Of a stretch of DNA of 64,000 bases, positions 63,414 to 64,000 are shown one piece after another. The stretch spans positions 1-64,000 of the forward strand of contig JBCBVV010000011.1 in assembly GCA_039817415.1 (NCBI GenBank). Reading direction: 5' to 3'. The position numbers were made by a program, and so were the translations under genes. Origin of the DNA: JALEFZ01 sp039817415. Lineage in GTDB: Bacteria; Bacteroidota; Bacteroidia; J057. The first letter of the stretch is position 1. Each line of letters opens with the position of its first letter. The notes under the pieces were generated by a model, which did not search any database, was not told the origin of the DNA, and saw only the letters and a list, made by a program, of their open reading frames with translations.

Positions 63414-64000
63414 CTATGACAGAGGTATGTCAGGGGTGCTTTGCCATTTTTTTCTACATTCCGTTAAATACTCTTCTAGGGTGAAATCATGCGGTTGGAA
63501 TGTGCCTGAAAGTTCATACATCTGTTGGATTCGATCCAAGCGGAAGGAGCGAAAATCCTTTCTTTCCCTACAGTACGCAATCAGTAGCCAGTTTCCTTGC
63601 GTGGTGTAAAGGGCAAAAGGTTCAAGGGTTCGTTGGCTGTGTTCCTCCTTCAGGGAGAAGTATTCGAGTCTGACAAGCTTGAAATTGGTAATAGCCGCTT
63701 GTAGCTGAATGAGGTAGGTGGAGGTTTTTACGTTTTTGTGATTGTCTCGAATCTGTATGCGATCTTCCAGCAATTCCGTTTTTTCTTTCTGTGTATGAAG
63801 GAGAACGGATTTTATTTTTTCAATGGCTTGTTGAAAATGGGCAGAAAGAGATTCATCCTTGTTTTGCTGAATGAGTTTTTCGGCTATGAGCATCGCATGG
63901 GCTTCATCTTCGGTAAACATGATAGGAGGAAGGCGATATCCCTGCATCATGGAATATCCTTTTCCTTCTTCTGTAACAATAGGGATCCCTGACTTCTCCA
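63414..64000 (-). CDS. WYL-domain transcriptional regulator, YafY type (5' end outside window)
   Basis: The frame continues past the ATG at 63950 to the window edge with a sensible sequence (EKSGIPIVTEEGKGYS just upstream of MMQGYRLPP), the end of the winged-helix domain of the HTH_11-WYL family (PI....GxGYRL.PP), so the N-terminal DNA-binding part is truncated. The WYL domain (about FKLVRLEYFSLKEEHSQRTLEPFALYTTQGNWLLIAYCRERKDFRSFRLDRI) binds ligands or nucleic acids. It precedes three small ligand-binding-type genes and probably controls them. Confidence 0.92.
   Translation of the reverse strand, partial: EKSGIPIVTEEGKGYSMMQGYRLPPIMFTEDEAHAMLIAEKLIQQNKDESLSAHFQQAIEKIKSVLLHTQKEKTELLEDRIQIRDNHKNVKTSTYLIQLQAAITNFKLVRLEYFSLKEEHSQRTLEPFALYTTQGNWLLIAYCRERKDFRSFRLDRIQQMYELSGTFQPHDFTLEEYLTECRKKWQSTPDIPLS

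Noticed and set aside
63414..63950. A complete 178-residue WYL protein starting at the ATG at 63950
   Set aside because: The frame continues upstream with a conserved winged-helix ending, so the gene is truncated by the window rather than complete.

Overview
The window looks like a piece of chromosome from a free-living, probably aquatic, gliding-type member of the Bacteroidota (Saprospiria/Cytophagia-like; I cannot fix the genus). Evidence: several secreted proteins end in type IX secretion (T9SS) sorting domains with the YPNP/FPNP signature, many genes are preceded by AT-rich leaders without Shine-Dalgarno sequences, some have the Bacteroidota -7 box TAnnTTTG, and there are Bat-type VWA/TPR genes, a large TPR-CHAT protein, a GH81 laminarinase-type enzyme and many lipoproteins. 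I saw no tRNA, rRNA, CRISPR array, insertion sequence or prophage.

Layout. 1-1.7 kb: 3' part of a methyltransferase, a family 2 glycosyltransferase and a small exported protein. 2.2-13.8 kb: a six-gene, one-strand block made of three gene pairs: ECF sigma + membrane anti-sigma-like TPR protein, T9SS subtilase + TPR-CHAT protease, and outer-membrane barrel-like protein + exported coiled-coil protein. Each pair is headed by the same bipartite sequence (TGATGACC, exactly 13 bp, TCCTAT), the best candidate here for an undescribed regulatory system. 13.9-17.4 kb: cytochrome P450, a small coiled-coil protein, OxyR and an FKBP-like/TPR protein. 17.5-21.7 kb: a thioesterase and three consecutive genes that look like versions of the phosphodiester glycosidase (NAGPA/DUF2233) fold. 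21.9-31.7 kb: a YncE-propeller/phosphoesterase lipoprotein, GH81 glucanase, an orphan DUF2357 PD-(D/E)XK nuclease and a membrane cytochrome c. 31.9-37.1 kb: TerC, two oligopeptide-type ABC permeases, Bat-type VWA and TPR proteins. 37-47 kb: hydrolase, hybrid histidine kinase plus receiver, PDH E1-beta, a second ECF sigma, DprA, a PLD-type nuclease, a SGNH hydrolase and a coiled-coil lipoprotein. 47.5-56 kb: RuvX, three T9SS cargo proteins, a DJ-1-like lipoprotein, a PhoD phosphatase and a polytopic membrane protein. 56-64 kb: a TetR/propeller/hydrolase/VOC group, KatG, and a GyrI-like/DUF1801/WYL group that runs off the end.

How genes work together. The sigma/CHAT block has the topology of a regulated-proteolysis switch: the anti-sigma-like protein and the CHAT protein are both predicted to be single-pass inner-membrane proteins with their large domains in the periplasm, and the proposed sigma-dependent promoters would drive the sigma operon itself, the protease pair and the envelope pair. 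OxyR (with both redox cysteines) and KatG suggest a peroxide response; ATAG/CTAT dyads lie upstream of both. The GH81 enzyme and other T9SS cargo suggest degradation of external polymers. Where a start codon was moved from the longest open frame, the reason is given in the entry.
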